The notes: generated by a model not told the origin, from the letters alone. Positions 45,801 through 55,028 are shown, counted from the first letter of the stretch. The stretch is 64,000 bases of DNA from Loktanella sp. PT4BL (GCF_003201935.1 NZ_QJJL01000002.1:901681-965680); one strand, 5' to 3'. Translations and numbers: made by a program.

Positions 45801-47173
45801 TGGGCTGCGAGATCATAGCGCCATGCTCCGAACCTTGCTGCCCGCCCGGCAATTTCCAGCATCCGTCTGGCACGGGCATGGGTCCGGTCGGTCTCGACGC
45901 TTTGCGTGACGTTTTGAACCACACCCTGCAACACCTCACCTTGATCGGTCTCGATACGTTCGCCGACGCCCTGAAGGTGAACCTCCTTGCCGTCGGGTAG
46001 GATAATGCGGTGCCCAAATGAAAAGATTGCCTCATCCGACTCCATGAAGAGCCGGAAACTTTCGACGATCTGTTCACGATCAGCAGGGTGAACCAAAGCG
46101 ATGTAATCTTCGAACCCATGACCAAAGGTCTGCTTCCTTGCACCGTACATGGGATAGAGATTGCCTGACCATTCGAGATAGTCAGAATTAACTGTATAGC
46201 TCCATGTCCCTGTGTCGAGCAGCCGCTGTGTCGTTTTCAGTTGGTTTGACTGCTTCAACAGGCGCAGATTGTCTTTTTCCAGCTCTGCGCTGTGCGCAAC
46301 ACTCTCGAAGCTCAGGCTGGCAGGGGCGGACGTTTGATCATTCAAGTCAATATCGACATCAGTCGAAACCCCTGAAGCTGAAACGGCCTGCAGACGCAAC
46401 ACGAGATAAAGCAACTTACCATCCGGACCCGCAACCGGAGAATTGGATGCTATCCAATGGTGTATCCTTTCGCCCTGCGCAGGATCGGCCAACGGCACAA
46501 GGACGCGAAACACTTCCAGATTGTCTGTCGCACCACTTCCGACTACACGATCGCACGAAGCACGCAGTTGTGTATAAGAGCCATCTTCCGGCAAATCCGG
46601 CAGGATATGAAACAGCGTCTGACCAACGACTTCATTGCGACTGAGGCGCAAGGTCACAAGATAATCGTCACTCACGGCGACGACATCAAAGCTATCCGGT
46701 GAAAAAACCACAAACATGCCGGGAACAGAGTCAAACATGCTCTGGAAGTGACGGGCCAGCCCATCACTGGCTCTTCGGGCAGCCTGTTCGCGCTCAAAAG
46801 CATTTCGCGCGCTCTCTTCTGCTCTTACAAGACGCGAAACATCTCGTGCTGCGATCAATTTTGCGGTGCGTCCATCGCGTGTGAGTGTGTGACTGGTGAT
46901 ATCGGCATGAATGATTTCCCCGGACTTCAGGAGATGCCGCCATACGCCGGATTCACTTCTCCCTTCGTTTGGCAAGGCAAGATCGGCGGTCAGTGCAGCG
47001 AGGTCTTCTTGCGGGCGAATATCAGCGATCGTCATCGTCAAAAATTCACGCCGAGCATAACCGTATTTCGCGATTGCAGCTTCGTTTACATCCAGGAACC
47101 GCAAAGTCTCTAGATCATAGATCCACATCGGGTCCGGGTGATACAAGAACAGATCGTCTTTCGTAACGTCCAT
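42857..47173 (-). CDS. Very large multi-PAS hybrid histidine kinase
   Basis: 1438 residues, no membrane segments, so cytoplasmic. About eight PAS-type units can be followed: near residues 8-120, 140-260, 315-430, 440-560, 565-685, 690-800, 810-930 and 935-1055. They are followed by a HisKA domain (1062-1130) with the H-box GQLTGGVAHDFNNLLTVI (His near 1079), a HATPase (about 1165-1298; NLVTNARDAMPDGG, FFTTKAIGKGTGLGLSMVYGY) and a C-terminal receiver (1319-1435) with phospho-acceptor Asp near 1370 (LLLSDVVLPGG). The seventh PAS (GQTLRVLQGPKT) resembles LOV but has Leu where LOV needs Cys. Signal unknown. Divergent promoter region at 47174-47540. Confidence 0.92.
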   Translation of the reverse strand: MDVTKDDLFLYHPDPMWIYDLETLRFLDVNEAAIAKYGYARREFLTMTIADIRPQEDLAALTADLALPNEGRSESGVWRHLLKSGEIIHADITSHTLTRDGRTAKLIAARDVSRLVRAEESARNAFEREQAARRASDGLARHFQSMFDSVPGMFVVFSPDSFDVVAVSDDYLVTLRLSRNEVVGQTLFHILPDLPEDGSYTQLRASCDRVVGSGATDNLEVFRVLVPLADPAQGERIHHWIASNSPVAGPDGKLLYLVLRLQAVSASGVSTDVDIDLNDQTSAPASLSFESVAHSAELEKDNLRLLKQSNQLKTTQRLLDTGTWSYTVNSDYLEWSGNLYPMYGARKQTFGHGFEDYIALVHPADREQIVESFRLFMESDEAIFSFGHRIILPDGKEVHLQGVGERIETDQGEVLQGVVQNVTQSVETDRTHARARRMLEIAGRAARFGAWRYDLAAQQVYWSDETARIHDELPGFSPNAAEASKYYLPADRDRIDQKFVSCLENGTPFNDVFEIISAKGRRLWVRTTGEPERGENGEIIGLQGAFQDITELMTEKRSAMQSKRLLEIAGRAAKLGGWSVSLDDQRVSWSDEIAVIHELPPGTRPTYESGISYFAPEDQEGARQAFEACATKGIPFDDLRYLITAKNNRIRVRSLGVPVKDNTGKIIAVQGALQDITELANAQREADELSMRLADTLENLGEAFFTCDRERRFTYLNSWAEDLLGKDRGELVDRYRFDDFPAIFGDMRDNNLVAALETGQTVRLDHKCDQSGKIFNISAHPTATGLAVYVKDVTEARHRDEQLLLLGEAVGHINDVVIITEADTVENALKSKIIYVNEAFSNLTGFSSQEIIGQTLRVLQGPKTQKAELKRINKALSAFQTVTAELINYTKDGREYWVELAIMPIVDSEGCCTHFVSIQKDITARRHAEETLRFSDERFRLLSKSTKTAIWDWDIKQERLWWSDEMADIFGHRPAPEGSIPTVWQSHVHTDDLDRILDAMHRLLSGETDAISERYRFRKADGTWTTVEDRGFAIRDETGKAIRALGSMMDVSEKIRMEERLFHSQKMDAVGQLTGGVAHDFNNLLTVIMGNSEMLQERLDKEHPLRRYADLTAMAAERAAELTSRLLAFSRKQALQPQVLDVNFVIAGLEGMLRRTLGENIDIEIVRAGGLWKTEIDLGQLETALLNLVTNARDAMPDGGALTIETANTYLGDEYVAVEDGLTVGQYVVISVSDTGHGIDKGLVDRVFEPFFTTKAIGKGTGLGLSMVYGYVKQTGGHIRVYSETGEGTTFKLYFPRSYAKEASLRPDKANQRLRGGAETILIVEDDSLIKEQLTLQLRGLGYTVFSSAEGQSALAKLRDHPEIDLLLSDVVLPGGMNGRQIADAARAERPDLKVLYTSGYSENAIVHHGRVDPGVDLLVKPYRRATLAAKVRKVLDN

Positions 47174-47540
47174 GTTCGTTCCTCCATCACTCTGTGGAAT
47201 TATCGAATAGTGGAATTATCCATCGCAATTACGTGCAAATACCTTTCAGAGAAATTTTTTGCGCGTATCAGTACTCTGCAATCAATCAAACGTTGCAGAT
47301 TCTATTCACAAAGTGAAGGGGTTAAAATGCTCTTTATCGTTCTATTACAAGTTTGCATTCTGCTTTTCGAGTAGCCTACGCTTTCCAGTAATTTTTTATT
47401 ACCCGTCGGAGTAATCCAACGAAGGGTCGGCCTTCATCAATATGCCTCACTTCAGTGAATTGATTAGTAATTCCAGATCAAGACCATTAAAAAAACTGAT
47501 TGAATTGCGTCCTAGGCGCTTATGGTGCCGGCCCCGAAAG
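47174..47540. other. Gene-free interval between the two kinase units
   Basis: 367 bases, A+T rich near the kinase start, holding the presumed promoter of the 42857 gene. A 15-codon frame MLFIVLLQVCILLFE (47327 region, with GAAGGGG upstream) is too short to claim. Nothing else recognised. Confidence 0.5.
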
Positions 47541-47951
47541 TTATTGCAATCCTAAGGCCGTGTTTAACTTCTCGACCAGCATCGCCCTCCTGTAGGGTTT
47601 TTTCAAGACATTCACATTTTGATCCATGGTGTCGCTGAAATGACTGACAACTGTCGAGTACCCAGTCGTAAAAAGCAACTTCAGGTTTGGGCGCCTCTCG
47701 AGCGCAATTTCCGCGAGTTCTCTGCCGGATATACCACCGGGCATCACCATATCCGTAAAGAGAAGGTCAACCGTGATATCCTGATCCAGTTTTGACAAGG
47801 CCTGCACGCCGTCAGACGCCTCAATGACGTTGTATCCCAGAGATTTGACCAATCCGACAACATGTTCAAGCACAAGCGCGTTGTCCTCTACGATCAGAAT
47901 CGTTGTTTTGTCCACCGTGGGTAAATTCATAGTACTCATTAACGCGTCCAT
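47541..47951 (-). CDS. Stand-alone receiver-domain response regulator
   Basis: 136 residues, one receiver domain: TILIVEDNALVLEHVVGLVKSLGYNVIEASDG at the N-terminus, phospho-Asp in LLFTDMVMPGG, and KPYRRAMLVEKL with the conserved Lys. No output domain. It begins five bases after the stop of the kinase at 47957-51214 and is therefore its likely partner; the same lineage of receiver is fused to the other kinase (42857), with the same PYRRA ending. Confidence 0.93.
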   Translation of the reverse strand: MDALMSTMNLPTVDKTTILIVEDNALVLEHVVGLVKSLGYNVIEASDGVQALSKLDQDITVDLLFTDMVMPGGISGRELAEIALERRPNLKLLFTTGYSTVVSHFSDTMDQNVNVLKKPYRRAMLVEKLNTALGLQ

Positions 47952-47956
47952 TCTTG

Positions 47957-50900
47957 TTAACCTGACACGGCCGGAAACAGGAGCTCGACCTTTGTCCCTT
48001 CGCCAATCTTGGAAGCAATTGAAATATGCCCTTCAGACTGTTTCACAAAGCCAAAGACCATGCTGAGACCCAAACCCGAACCGCGACCGACATCCTTGGT
48101 TGTATAAAACGGCTCGAACGCGTGTATCAGCTGATTATCATCCATACCAGCGCCGGTATCAGAGACAGCTACCGAGAAATATTCTCCATCAGGAAGGTCA
48201 TGGTCCTCCCGATCACGCGCGTCTGAGATTGTCCTCTCGGATATCTCGATCTTCAACGTCCCACCATCCGGCATTGCATCCCGGGAATTCAACGCAAGGT
48301 TCAAGATCGCCGCTTCAAACTGTCCTGTGTCCACTTTGACAAGACACTCTTCTTTTTTTGTTGTGATTTCGATCGAGATCAATTGGCCAATACTGCGTTC
48401 CAGCAATTCATGCATACCATCAAGCAGAAGTGAGATATCGGCGACTTTGGGTGAAAGTGCTTGCCTGCGGGAAAACGCGAGAAGACGAGAGGTCAACTCT
48501 GCACCACGTTCAGCTGCAGATAATACCAGTTCCGCGGATCGTTTGAGCTCAGGACGGTCATCCAGCTGATCTGCAAGCATCTCGGCACTGCCAAGGATGA
48601 CTGTCAGCAGGTTGTTGAAATCATGCGAGATGCCACCTGTAAGTTGGCCGACCGCCTCCAGTTTCTGCGACTGACGCAGTTGCTCTTGCAACTGCTTTTC
48701 AGCCGAGGCGTCACGGATGATCCCAATAAAGAAATGACTGCTTTTCGTTTTCACTTCTGTAACGCCCAGCAGGATTGGAAAGACGGACCCGTCTTTACGC
48801 TGCGCCCGAAAATCAGTCAGCCGGCCCATGACTTTCTTTCTGCCGGTTGACAGATAGGTTTTGACAAAACCCGAATGCGAGATGGCATGCTCTTCCATCA
48901 TAAGAATGGAAATATCATTCCCCAATAATTCTTCGGCGGTATAGCCGAACATTTTCTCGGCTGCCTTGTTAAACGAAGTGATCTTTCCTTCGACATCAAT
49001 TGCGATAACACCATCAATCACGTTATCGAGGATTGCCCGTGTGTGACTTGCTGTCTCTTCAATTTCGCGTTGTGTATTACGTTCTTCTGTCACATCTCGT
49101 GTCACGCCAGTAACTCTCTTGTCACCATCCGACGTACGGAATGCACCAAAGGTCGCAATCATCGTTCTGATCCCGCGCTCGCGGCACACAAAGCGATACT
49201 CCAAAGTCTTCGTCGTACCGCCTTCGTATATGTCACTGTCAAAAATACCTTCGACAAGACCTCTGTCTTCGTCGAAAACATGCGCAAGCCAGAATGACAA
49301 AAGATCGTCAGTCGCAGTTTCATCAAAGCCATGAAGCTTATAGTTCAGGTCATTCCAATCGAGCTTCTTGGTTTTTTCATAATATACCCAAACCCCAAGC
49401 TCTGCGGCCTCGGTTGCAAGTTGCAGGCGCTGCAGCGAAGTATTGAGATATCTGGTCAGATCCCTGCGCTCAGTGATATCTGTTTCGATCGCGATAAAGC
49501 CGGTGTGCCGCCCATCGCTTCCCACCATCGGGCTGCATCGGATCTCTACCCAAAAAGGCGTGCCATCTTTCTTATGGTTCACAAGCTCGACATGAAATGA
49601 GTCCGCACGCGCAAGGCTGGTCCGCATGTTCTCAAGTACATGTTCGGCCGGTGGCTGCTTTTGGAGAACACTGCCAGGGGATTTTCCAAGCATTTCCTCC
49701 AGTTTATATCCGGTCAGACGCTCGAATGATCTATTCACCCAAGTCGTGAGCCCATGGTCGTCCGTGATAACCACGGCATCCGTGGTTTGCTGCGCAACCC
49801 GCGACATCAAAGAGAGCTGTTCTGTCCGCTCTTTGACGCGCTGTTCCAGCGTTCTCGCCAGATCGTCTTGCTTCTTGAAACTCTCGGACAAAGAGTCGGC
49901 CATACCGCCCATTGTCCCTGCAAGTTCATCCAGTTCACGCAGGTGGAAAGTTGGCAAAGGCTCTAGTTTCTCACCTGAGATGATACGGTTCCCCATCTGC
50001 CTGCTGGCGGAAGAAAGAACAGACAATGGCGACACAAGCCAGGAAATCAGAACGTGGGTGACGCTCAGGATCAGGATGGTAATCGTGGCCATTAACAGTA
50101 AATTTTGCCGACCGTCGCTTTCCAGAAAGTTGATGACCGGTATGGCAGACAGCTCGATCGTGAGCACTCCGTCGAAATCTGTCGTCGCCACCTCAGCTAC
50201 GTGGATATAGCGGCTGTCTAATGAACGCTGCATTTCCGGCATCTCGGCCGGCGGTGACCACCGGCCGAACTGCGGCGAATAAAATTCCGTATCGTCGTCA
50301 GACCGGGAAAACGTGGGATCGCCCAGCAGAACGGTCACATCGCCATCTGGTGCGATGACGGAAACAGACAGATCACGCAAGGGCTCGAAAGTGACTGTAG
50401 AAAGGGCAAATAAATCGCGCAGCCTTTGCAACTCGGCCGGTTCAAGTGGTGCAACCTCGCCTGTTTCGCTGATGGTTCTTGCCACTGTTGTTGATACCGC
50501 CGACGAAAGTCTTTCGATGTTATCAATCGCTTGTTGGTAGTGCGCGCGGCTTTCCAGAATGATGATGACGACCGTCGATGTAACCCCCACGAATGCGACG
50601 ACTTTAAACATCATGGCCCGGAGCGTCATGTCGCCCAGCATCAATGCCTTCGACAGGCCGGTAACCAGCAAGAGGAAAAGCAAAAGTCCCGCAAGGACAG
50701 CGTTGAAAACAGCATTGACCGCCTGTTTGATGGCGATAAACGAGCCGCTCTCAAATGACAGATCAAGCCCTGTCACATAGAAGAAGGCAACAAGCGGTAG
50801 CCCGATAGCAGCCCAAAAGACCATATCTGCCAAGACCACGTTTTCCATCCGTCGCAGCAGATATCCAACGCAGGCCACCTCACAGACAACTGTGATGAGA

Positions 50901-51214
50901 GCAAAGTAATGCCCCCATGCAAAAACAGTGTAGATTCCACCGACAAATGCGACAAAGACGGCAGCAGGAAGCCCGACCAATCGCAGTGCGGCAATGGCAA
51001 AGATTGAACCAAAAATGAATGAAATCGAATTGAAGAGTGTCAGGTCTGCGGCATTCGCCGCATATGAAAATACCGCCAGAACGAGGACAGCAATCACGCT
51101 CTTCTTTATTGGAGCGGTCTCTTGCGCATATGGTGAAAGTGAATTGTCTTGGTGCGGGCTTGGAACGGCATCCACAGGTTCTGCAGCACTTTCACGCGCG
51201 TAACGATGTAACAT
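47957..51214 (-). CDS. Membrane-bound multi-PAS histidine kinase
   Basis: About 1085 residues from the ATG at 51214 (MLHRYARESA); a longer frame exists. A multi-helix N-terminal membrane region (about residues 40-210, MASE-like), one helix near 215-240, an extracytoplasmic sensor segment (about 245-375), a further helix near 380-400 and a HAMP-type linker (LVSPLSVLSSASRQMG), a coiled coil (AGTMGGMADSLSESFKKQDDLARTLEQRVKERTEQ), three PAS units (485-600, 610-730, 735-850), then HisKA (GQLTGGISHDFNNLLTVI) and HATPase (NLALNSRDAMPDGG, GRGSGLGLSMVFGF). No receiver; the adjacent 47541 gene supplies it. Ligand unknown. Confidence 0.92.
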   Translation of the reverse strand: MLHRYARESAAEPVDAVPSPHQDNSLSPYAQETAPIKKSVIAVLVLAVFSYAANAADLTLFNSISFIFGSIFAIAALRLVGLPAAVFVAFVGGIYTVFAWGHYFALITVVCEVACVGYLLRRMENVVLADMVFWAAIGLPLVAFFYVTGLDLSFESGSFIAIKQAVNAVFNAVLAGLLLFLLLVTGLSKALMLGDMTLRAMMFKVVAFVGVTSTVVIIILESRAHYQQAIDNIERLSSAVSTTVARTISETGEVAPLEPAELQRLRDLFALSTVTFEPLRDLSVSVIAPDGDVTVLLGDPTFSRSDDDTEFYSPQFGRWSPPAEMPEMQRSLDSRYIHVAEVATTDFDGVLTIELSAIPVINFLESDGRQNLLLMATITILILSVTHVLISWLVSPLSVLSSASRQMGNRIISGEKLEPLPTFHLRELDELAGTMGGMADSLSESFKKQDDLARTLEQRVKERTEQLSLMSRVAQQTTDAVVITDDHGLTTWVNRSFERLTGYKLEEMLGKSPGSVLQKQPPAEHVLENMRTSLARADSFHVELVNHKKDGTPFWVEIRCSPMVGSDGRHTGFIAIETDITERRDLTRYLNTSLQRLQLATEAAELGVWVYYEKTKKLDWNDLNYKLHGFDETATDDLLSFWLAHVFDEDRGLVEGIFDSDIYEGGTTKTLEYRFVCRERGIRTMIATFGAFRTSDGDKRVTGVTRDVTEERNTQREIEETASHTRAILDNVIDGVIAIDVEGKITSFNKAAEKMFGYTAEELLGNDISILMMEEHAISHSGFVKTYLSTGRKKVMGRLTDFRAQRKDGSVFPILLGVTEVKTKSSHFFIGIIRDASAEKQLQEQLRQSQKLEAVGQLTGGISHDFNNLLTVILGSAEMLADQLDDRPELKRSAELVLSAAERGAELTSRLLAFSRRQALSPKVADISLLLDGMHELLERSIGQLISIEITTKKEECLVKVDTGQFEAAILNLALNSRDAMPDGGTLKIEISERTISDARDREDHDLPDGEYFSVAVSDTGAGMDDNQLIHAFEPFYTTKDVGRGSGLGLSMVFGFVKQSEGHISIASKIGEGTKVELLFPAVSG

Positions 51215-51581
51215 GGTGCAGCTCCAAAGCTTTTCCGGTTCAGTCCAAGCTACGAGCTTAGGATTGCCTGGCAATGATTATTTCTCGCACAGTTTGATCA
51301 CGCATGCCTCCTATGGTCTGGTCGGGATACACTGACCCTCGACAACGTCTAGGGAACGATCCGTTGTGATCCTATGAAACACTTCAAACACGGAACATCC
51401 AGCGTCACAACATCGCCTCGTAACGCACCCGTAAGGTCATATATTGCATTCAGGTGCTTTTGTTTCGCGAGACTGTTAAACTTTGTAAAAGTTTGTTAAA
51501 AACTCACACATGGATCGGGTTGTTCAGCTGCCCAACGGGAAGTCTTTCACCTGCACAATGGACCTGACAGGTCAAACTGCT
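51215..51581. other. Gene-free interval upstream of the second kinase
   Basis: Holds the presumed promoter of the minus-strand kinase. A 39-codon plus-strand frame (MDRVVQLPNGKSF at about 51510) has no ribosome-binding site and runs into the antisense 3' end of the peroxiredoxin gene, so I do not call it. Confidence 0.45.
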
Positions 51582-52286
51582 TCAGTCGACAACCTGAAGG
51601 GAAATGTCGTCCTTAAAGACAGGTTTTGAGCTCACCCGCCGCGGGACAACCGGTTCGGCACGATCAAGCAACAACAATGGTGCACTGGCGCGCTCTTGTG
51701 TCGTTGCGATCCGTCCAGCGGTCCGGTCATATTGCTGCAGGTTTGTCACATGATCCAAAGCTTCAGCCGCGTTGCGCATGATACCAGCAGGATATTCGAC
51801 CATACTGCGGATTGTCTGCTTGGGGTCCAGCACAAAACTCTTTCTGATCATATGTTCAGAGCTTTCTTTGGGGTGGACCATCCCGAAACACTTGGCGAGC
51901 GCCAGGTTCGGATCTTCGATAAACGGGATATCAATCTTGATCCCGAACTGTGCATCGACCATGGCAAACCAATCGCGCTGACACTGAACCGTTGATTGGC
52001 TGAATGCGATCAAACGTACACCGTTTGCATGAAAGTCGGCCTGGTAGCGTGCGAAACTGACAAGTTCTGCCGTGCAAACCGGTGTGAAGGCCTGGGGGAG
52101 TGAAAAAAAGTAGATCCAGTTGCTGCCAGCAAGTTCGACGAGGCTCTTTGTCCCAACACTTGTATTAAACGTGCAAAAAGGGAAAGTGTCGCCAAGCCGA
52201 GGGTGCCAACGTGCCCTTTCACGATACTCTTGTGGAAGCCGTACAGGGGATTTGCTTGAACTGCGTGGTGCGAAAAATTGATACAT
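51582..52286 (-). CDS. Peroxiredoxin-like protein (1-Cys/Prx6 type)
   Basis: 234 residues from the ATG at 52286 (MYQFFAPRSSS), ribosome-binding site GAGG upstream; a longer frame to 52352 exists. The peroxidatic motif FSLPQAFTPVCTAELVSFARYQ is intact (Cys in PVCT), with HANGVRLIAFSQSTVQCQRDWFAMVD, RKSFVLDPKQTIRSMVEYPAGIMRN and a C-terminal helical tail that is longer and basic (AGRIATTQERASAPLLLLD). It would reduce peroxides in the cytoplasm. Paralogue-like partner at 38683 has lost the Cys. Confidence 0.85.
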   Translation of the reverse strand: MYQFFAPRSSSKSPVRLPQEYRERARWHPRLGDTFPFCTFNTSVGTKSLVELAGSNWIYFFSLPQAFTPVCTAELVSFARYQADFHANGVRLIAFSQSTVQCQRDWFAMVDAQFGIKIDIPFIEDPNLALAKCFGMVHPKESSEHMIRKSFVLDPKQTIRSMVEYPAGIMRNAAEALDHVTNLQQYDRTAGRIATTQERASAPLLLLDRAEPVVPRRVSSKPVFKDDISLQVVD

Positions 52287-52391
52287 TTGCTTACCTCGGA
52301 TGAGTGACTGATCCAAATAAGCAATAAGAATTAGCCCGCTGCAGGGCGCCAATGATGAAATATATGCAAATTAGTCAAGAACTCGTAAACT

Positions 52392-53105
52392 CTAGGCATC
52401 CGTAAGGATATAGCCGCGTCCGTGCACAGTCCGAATTTTGCGCGGGCCATCCCCGTTACTATAGAGTTTGGACCGTAATCTGCTGATCAGGCCATCGACC
52501 TGCCGGTCGGCAAGGCCTTTGCCCATGCCAGAAGAGACATAGATTTCCTGACGCGACAGGACCTTGCCCTGATTTTCTGCCAAAATCCAGAGAACATCAA
52601 ATTCGCGCGTCGTGAGTTCAACTTGATTGCCTTCGCTATCGCACAGCTCTCTTCCTGCCCGTGCCAGAGTGAAACCATGAAACGCGAGTGTCGTATTTGC
52701 TGTAGGGATCGCAGAGTTATTGCTACCGCTTGTGTCGTTTTCGTATCGCCGCAAGATGGCACGGAACCGTGCGATCAGTTCGCGATGTGAAAACGGTTTC
52801 TCCAGATAATCGTCAGCGACCATTTCCAGCCCAACAATCCTGTCAATATCATCCGCCTGACCGCTCATCATGACAATCGGTGTTGCCGAGGCAGCACGTA
52901 TTTCGCGCGCCAGGTCAAGACCGCTTCCGTCCGGGAGCCTCAGATCAATGAGTACGATATCAAAGGCTTGCCCTTCCAGTGCATTCAACGCTGCTTTGCG
53001 GTTAGGTGCCATGACAACATCAAACTGCGCAAGAGAAAGCGCTTCTCCCAGCATTGATGCGATATCCGGTTCGTCTTCAACAATTAGAACTGTTTCTAGG
53101 GCCAT
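52392..53105 (-). CDS. OmpR-family response regulator
   Basis: 237 residues. The receiver has phospho-Asp 54 in VLIDLRLPDGSG, the switch residue in VMMSGQ and Lys in LEKPFSHREL; the C-terminal winged helix (about 140-235) has ELTTREFDVLWILAENQGKVLSRQEIY and RTVHGRGYILTDA. No histidine kinase gene is directly adjacent; the peroxiredoxin gene 105 bases away is transcribed in the same direction. It might be controlled by the multi-PAS kinases nearby. Confidence 0.94.
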   Translation of the reverse strand: MALETVLIVEDEPDIASMLGEALSLAQFDVVMAPNRKAALNALEGQAFDIVLIDLRLPDGSGLDLAREIRAASATPIVMMSGQADDIDRIVGLEMVADDYLEKPFSHRELIARFRAILRRYENDTSGSNNSAIPTANTTLAFHGFTLARAGRELCDSEGNQVELTTREFDVLWILAENQGKVLSRQEIYVSSGMGKGLADRQVDGLISRLRSKLYSNGDGPRKIRTVHGRGYILTDA

Positions 53106-53463
53106 CAAAAGTTCCGTGGACTGTATACTGCATTCGTGTTCGCGCGATACATGCGCCCTTCGACATTAACAAACACACATAATCCATGGATGTCGCCTCT
53201 AGTGCAGTTAAGCAACACCTATATCTCTTTTTGCTCATACATATAAAATGGTGTGTCACTTTTGCTCAGCCATCCGGTGAAATGCATGATAGTCGGTGAT
53301 CAGGCGACGTTTTCTGCTCACTTCGAGGTCTAAAGCGCGGCACTTCTACAATACGCAATGAAAACTGAAGCGTTTGAGCATAGAGTGTTCGGCTACTTTT
53401 CCTCGGCTTGAAAGGGACCAGTATGGCACGAAAGTATCAACGTTTGCGGATTCGGAAAAACCA
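53106..53463. other. Gene-free interval between response regulator and HNH pseudogene
   Basis: 358 bases with the regulator promoter region. No convincing open frame, RNA gene or repeat seen. Confidence 0.5.
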
Positions 53464-54366
53464 CTAATGCTTGAAGCAAGTCTCTCTGTGCCAAGTCAGA
53501 AACTCGGGCCTGGGCCGGTTTACTGGACGTACAGGAAAACAGAGCTTACCTGACCTATTTGGAAGTCCCGTGACGCCATCCAGGTCATTGCTTTGCCGAG
53601 AAACGAGTATGGTCTGATCTTCAGCCACCCCCACAAGACCGCGATCAAACATCCAGTGAGCAGTTCCGCATAATGCGAGCCCGTTGCTCACGATATCGGG
53701 ACCGTTATGCTCTGCAGGCCTGATATGTGCAGCCTCCGCCTCGGCCCGTCCACCACCATTGATCAGGCGGAGCCCCGTAATCACACAGCGTTCACCGTAT
53801 GCACGGAGCACATTTTTTCTGAAGTTGCGATCGCGGACAATGCGGCTGGTCAACTGATTAACACGATCACGAGCTGATAGATGCTCGAACGGCGCTTGCG
53901 TATGCTGAAACCCGCCAGACTGCTTGGCTTGATCAACCCGGGGCAGAATATCCTGATCTTCTCCGAGACCACGTTCGACAATACGGGCAAAGTCCATCGG
54001 AGAAAGCAGCCGCACAGCTGCTTGGGCACGGCCAGATGTTCTTCTATCGTCTTTCAATAGGTCTTGCTCAACGACATCGTCAGCATCGCGAAAAGGGACC
54101 GGATCACCGAAGTCGAGTTAGGTTCTGGGCTCGATGATGGCCAAGTGCATGTCGACATTTCTTGGATCGGTTATGATGATCTCTTGTACTTTCGCTGCAG
54201 CGAAGTATCCCTTGGTATTCCTGACCTTGCTGGGTTCAAGGTAAACGATCCAGTAACCTTCACACTGCTGTGCGCGCGACAGGTACTGCTTCGGAAACTG
54301 AGACCGTTCCGAAGGGACGTCATCTTAGATTGAATCTGTGCGGTGGATAAAAACGCCAAATGCCAT
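53464..54366 (-). pseudogene. HNH endonuclease-type gene interrupted by two ochre codons
   Basis: A single uninterrupted frame of 301 codons apart from two TAA stops. From ATG at 54366: MAFGVFIHRTDSI-stop-DDVPSERSQFPKQYLSRAQQ, then GYWIVYLEPSKVRNTKGYFAAAKVQ and IIEPRT-stop-LDFGDPVPFRDADD, continuing into the intact 197-codon C-terminal part with the HNH motif (CVITGLRLINGGGRAEAEAAHIRPAEHNGPDIVSNGLALCGTAHWMFDRGL). Both stops (54327-54325 and 54120-54118) fall where the family pattern I recall has Tyr. The second TAA lies before the nuclease part, so a shortened product from the TTG at 54057 could still carry HNH. Probably an inactivated or recently lost restriction-type nuclease. Confidence 0.8.
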
Positions 54367-54571
54367 GCCGTTGAGGATGCCCGGAAAGTCGTGGGCAGCC
54401 AAGCGGCAAAAATGCGGAAGAGCACAGAGCATGTCCTTTGGACAAACGCAGTAAACACTAAGCGGCAACATGGCATCTGGCACCGTGAATGACAGAGCGC
54501 GGTGATACGCGTCCATCAACAATATATTTGATGCTACGGGCTATGCTCGCTTTTGCGCGGTATCAACGCAC

Positions 54572-54689
54572 GGGTGACCGCCACATCTAATAGGTCGCAT
54601 CGTTTACACCATGTTTGCGACACAGATCAGCAGCCGTCGCGCCTGACTGATGCTCTTTGAATATCCCGATCATCTGCACTTCCCTTCAT
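54572..54689 (-). pseudogene. IS3-type transposase orfA remnant
   Basis: Minus strand from ATG at 54689 gives MKGS, then after a frame change MIGIFKEHQSGATAADLCRKHGVNDATY-stop-MWRSPVR-stop. This is the helix-turn-helix N-terminus of IS3 family OrfA (EEQMIGxxKEHQxG...DLCRKHGxxDATFYxW). One frame shift and two stops, no OrfB, no visible inverted repeats. It sits just outside the left att repeat of the island. Confidence 0.75.
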
Positions 54690-54860
54690 AGTCTCACTCC
54701 TCAGTTGGAGAACAGACTGACCAGAAACACAGGACTTTTCAGGGGAGCAACTCGACGGCAGCAACCTCTTCCCAGTTGTTTCGCCATTTCTTTTATTGCG
54801 GTTTTGCCAACACAAAAGCCCCGCGCAATGCCGGTTTAAGTGTATGATATTATTTGGAAG

Positions 54861-54908
54861 ATTTGGTTGCGGGAGTAGGATTTGAACCTACGACCTTCAG
54901 GTTATGAG
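54861..54908. repeat. Left attachment repeat (attL), tRNA-fMet fragment
   Basis: Copy of the 3' half of the initiator tRNA gene (from the CCA-side through the T arm into the anticodon region), identical to 63905-63952 for 48 bases. A few further matches after position 54909 suggest that the original repeat was slightly longer. Confidence 0.92.
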
Positions 54909-55028
54909 TCTAACAGGCTAGTGTTTGCCCATGTTTGCTGTAAGTATTTTATAGTATATATATCAATATATTAGTTAGAATATGACTTTGCTCTGCAACT
55001 CTCTGGATTGTCCATTTTTGCGCTTCAG

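Noticed and set aside
51510..51629. 39-codon plus-strand frame MDRVVQLPNGKSF
   Set aside because: No ribosome-binding site and it overlaps the 3' end of the antisense peroxiredoxin gene.
54064..54333. 89-codon plus-strand frame beginning MLNDIVSIAKRD
   Set aside because: It is antisense to the HNH pseudogene, whose minus-strand frame shows family-like protein sequence across the same bases.
54864..54908. Possible second tRNA-Met gene
   Set aside because: Only the 3' part is present; the 5' acceptor, D arm and most of the anticodon stem are missing. It is an attachment-site copy.
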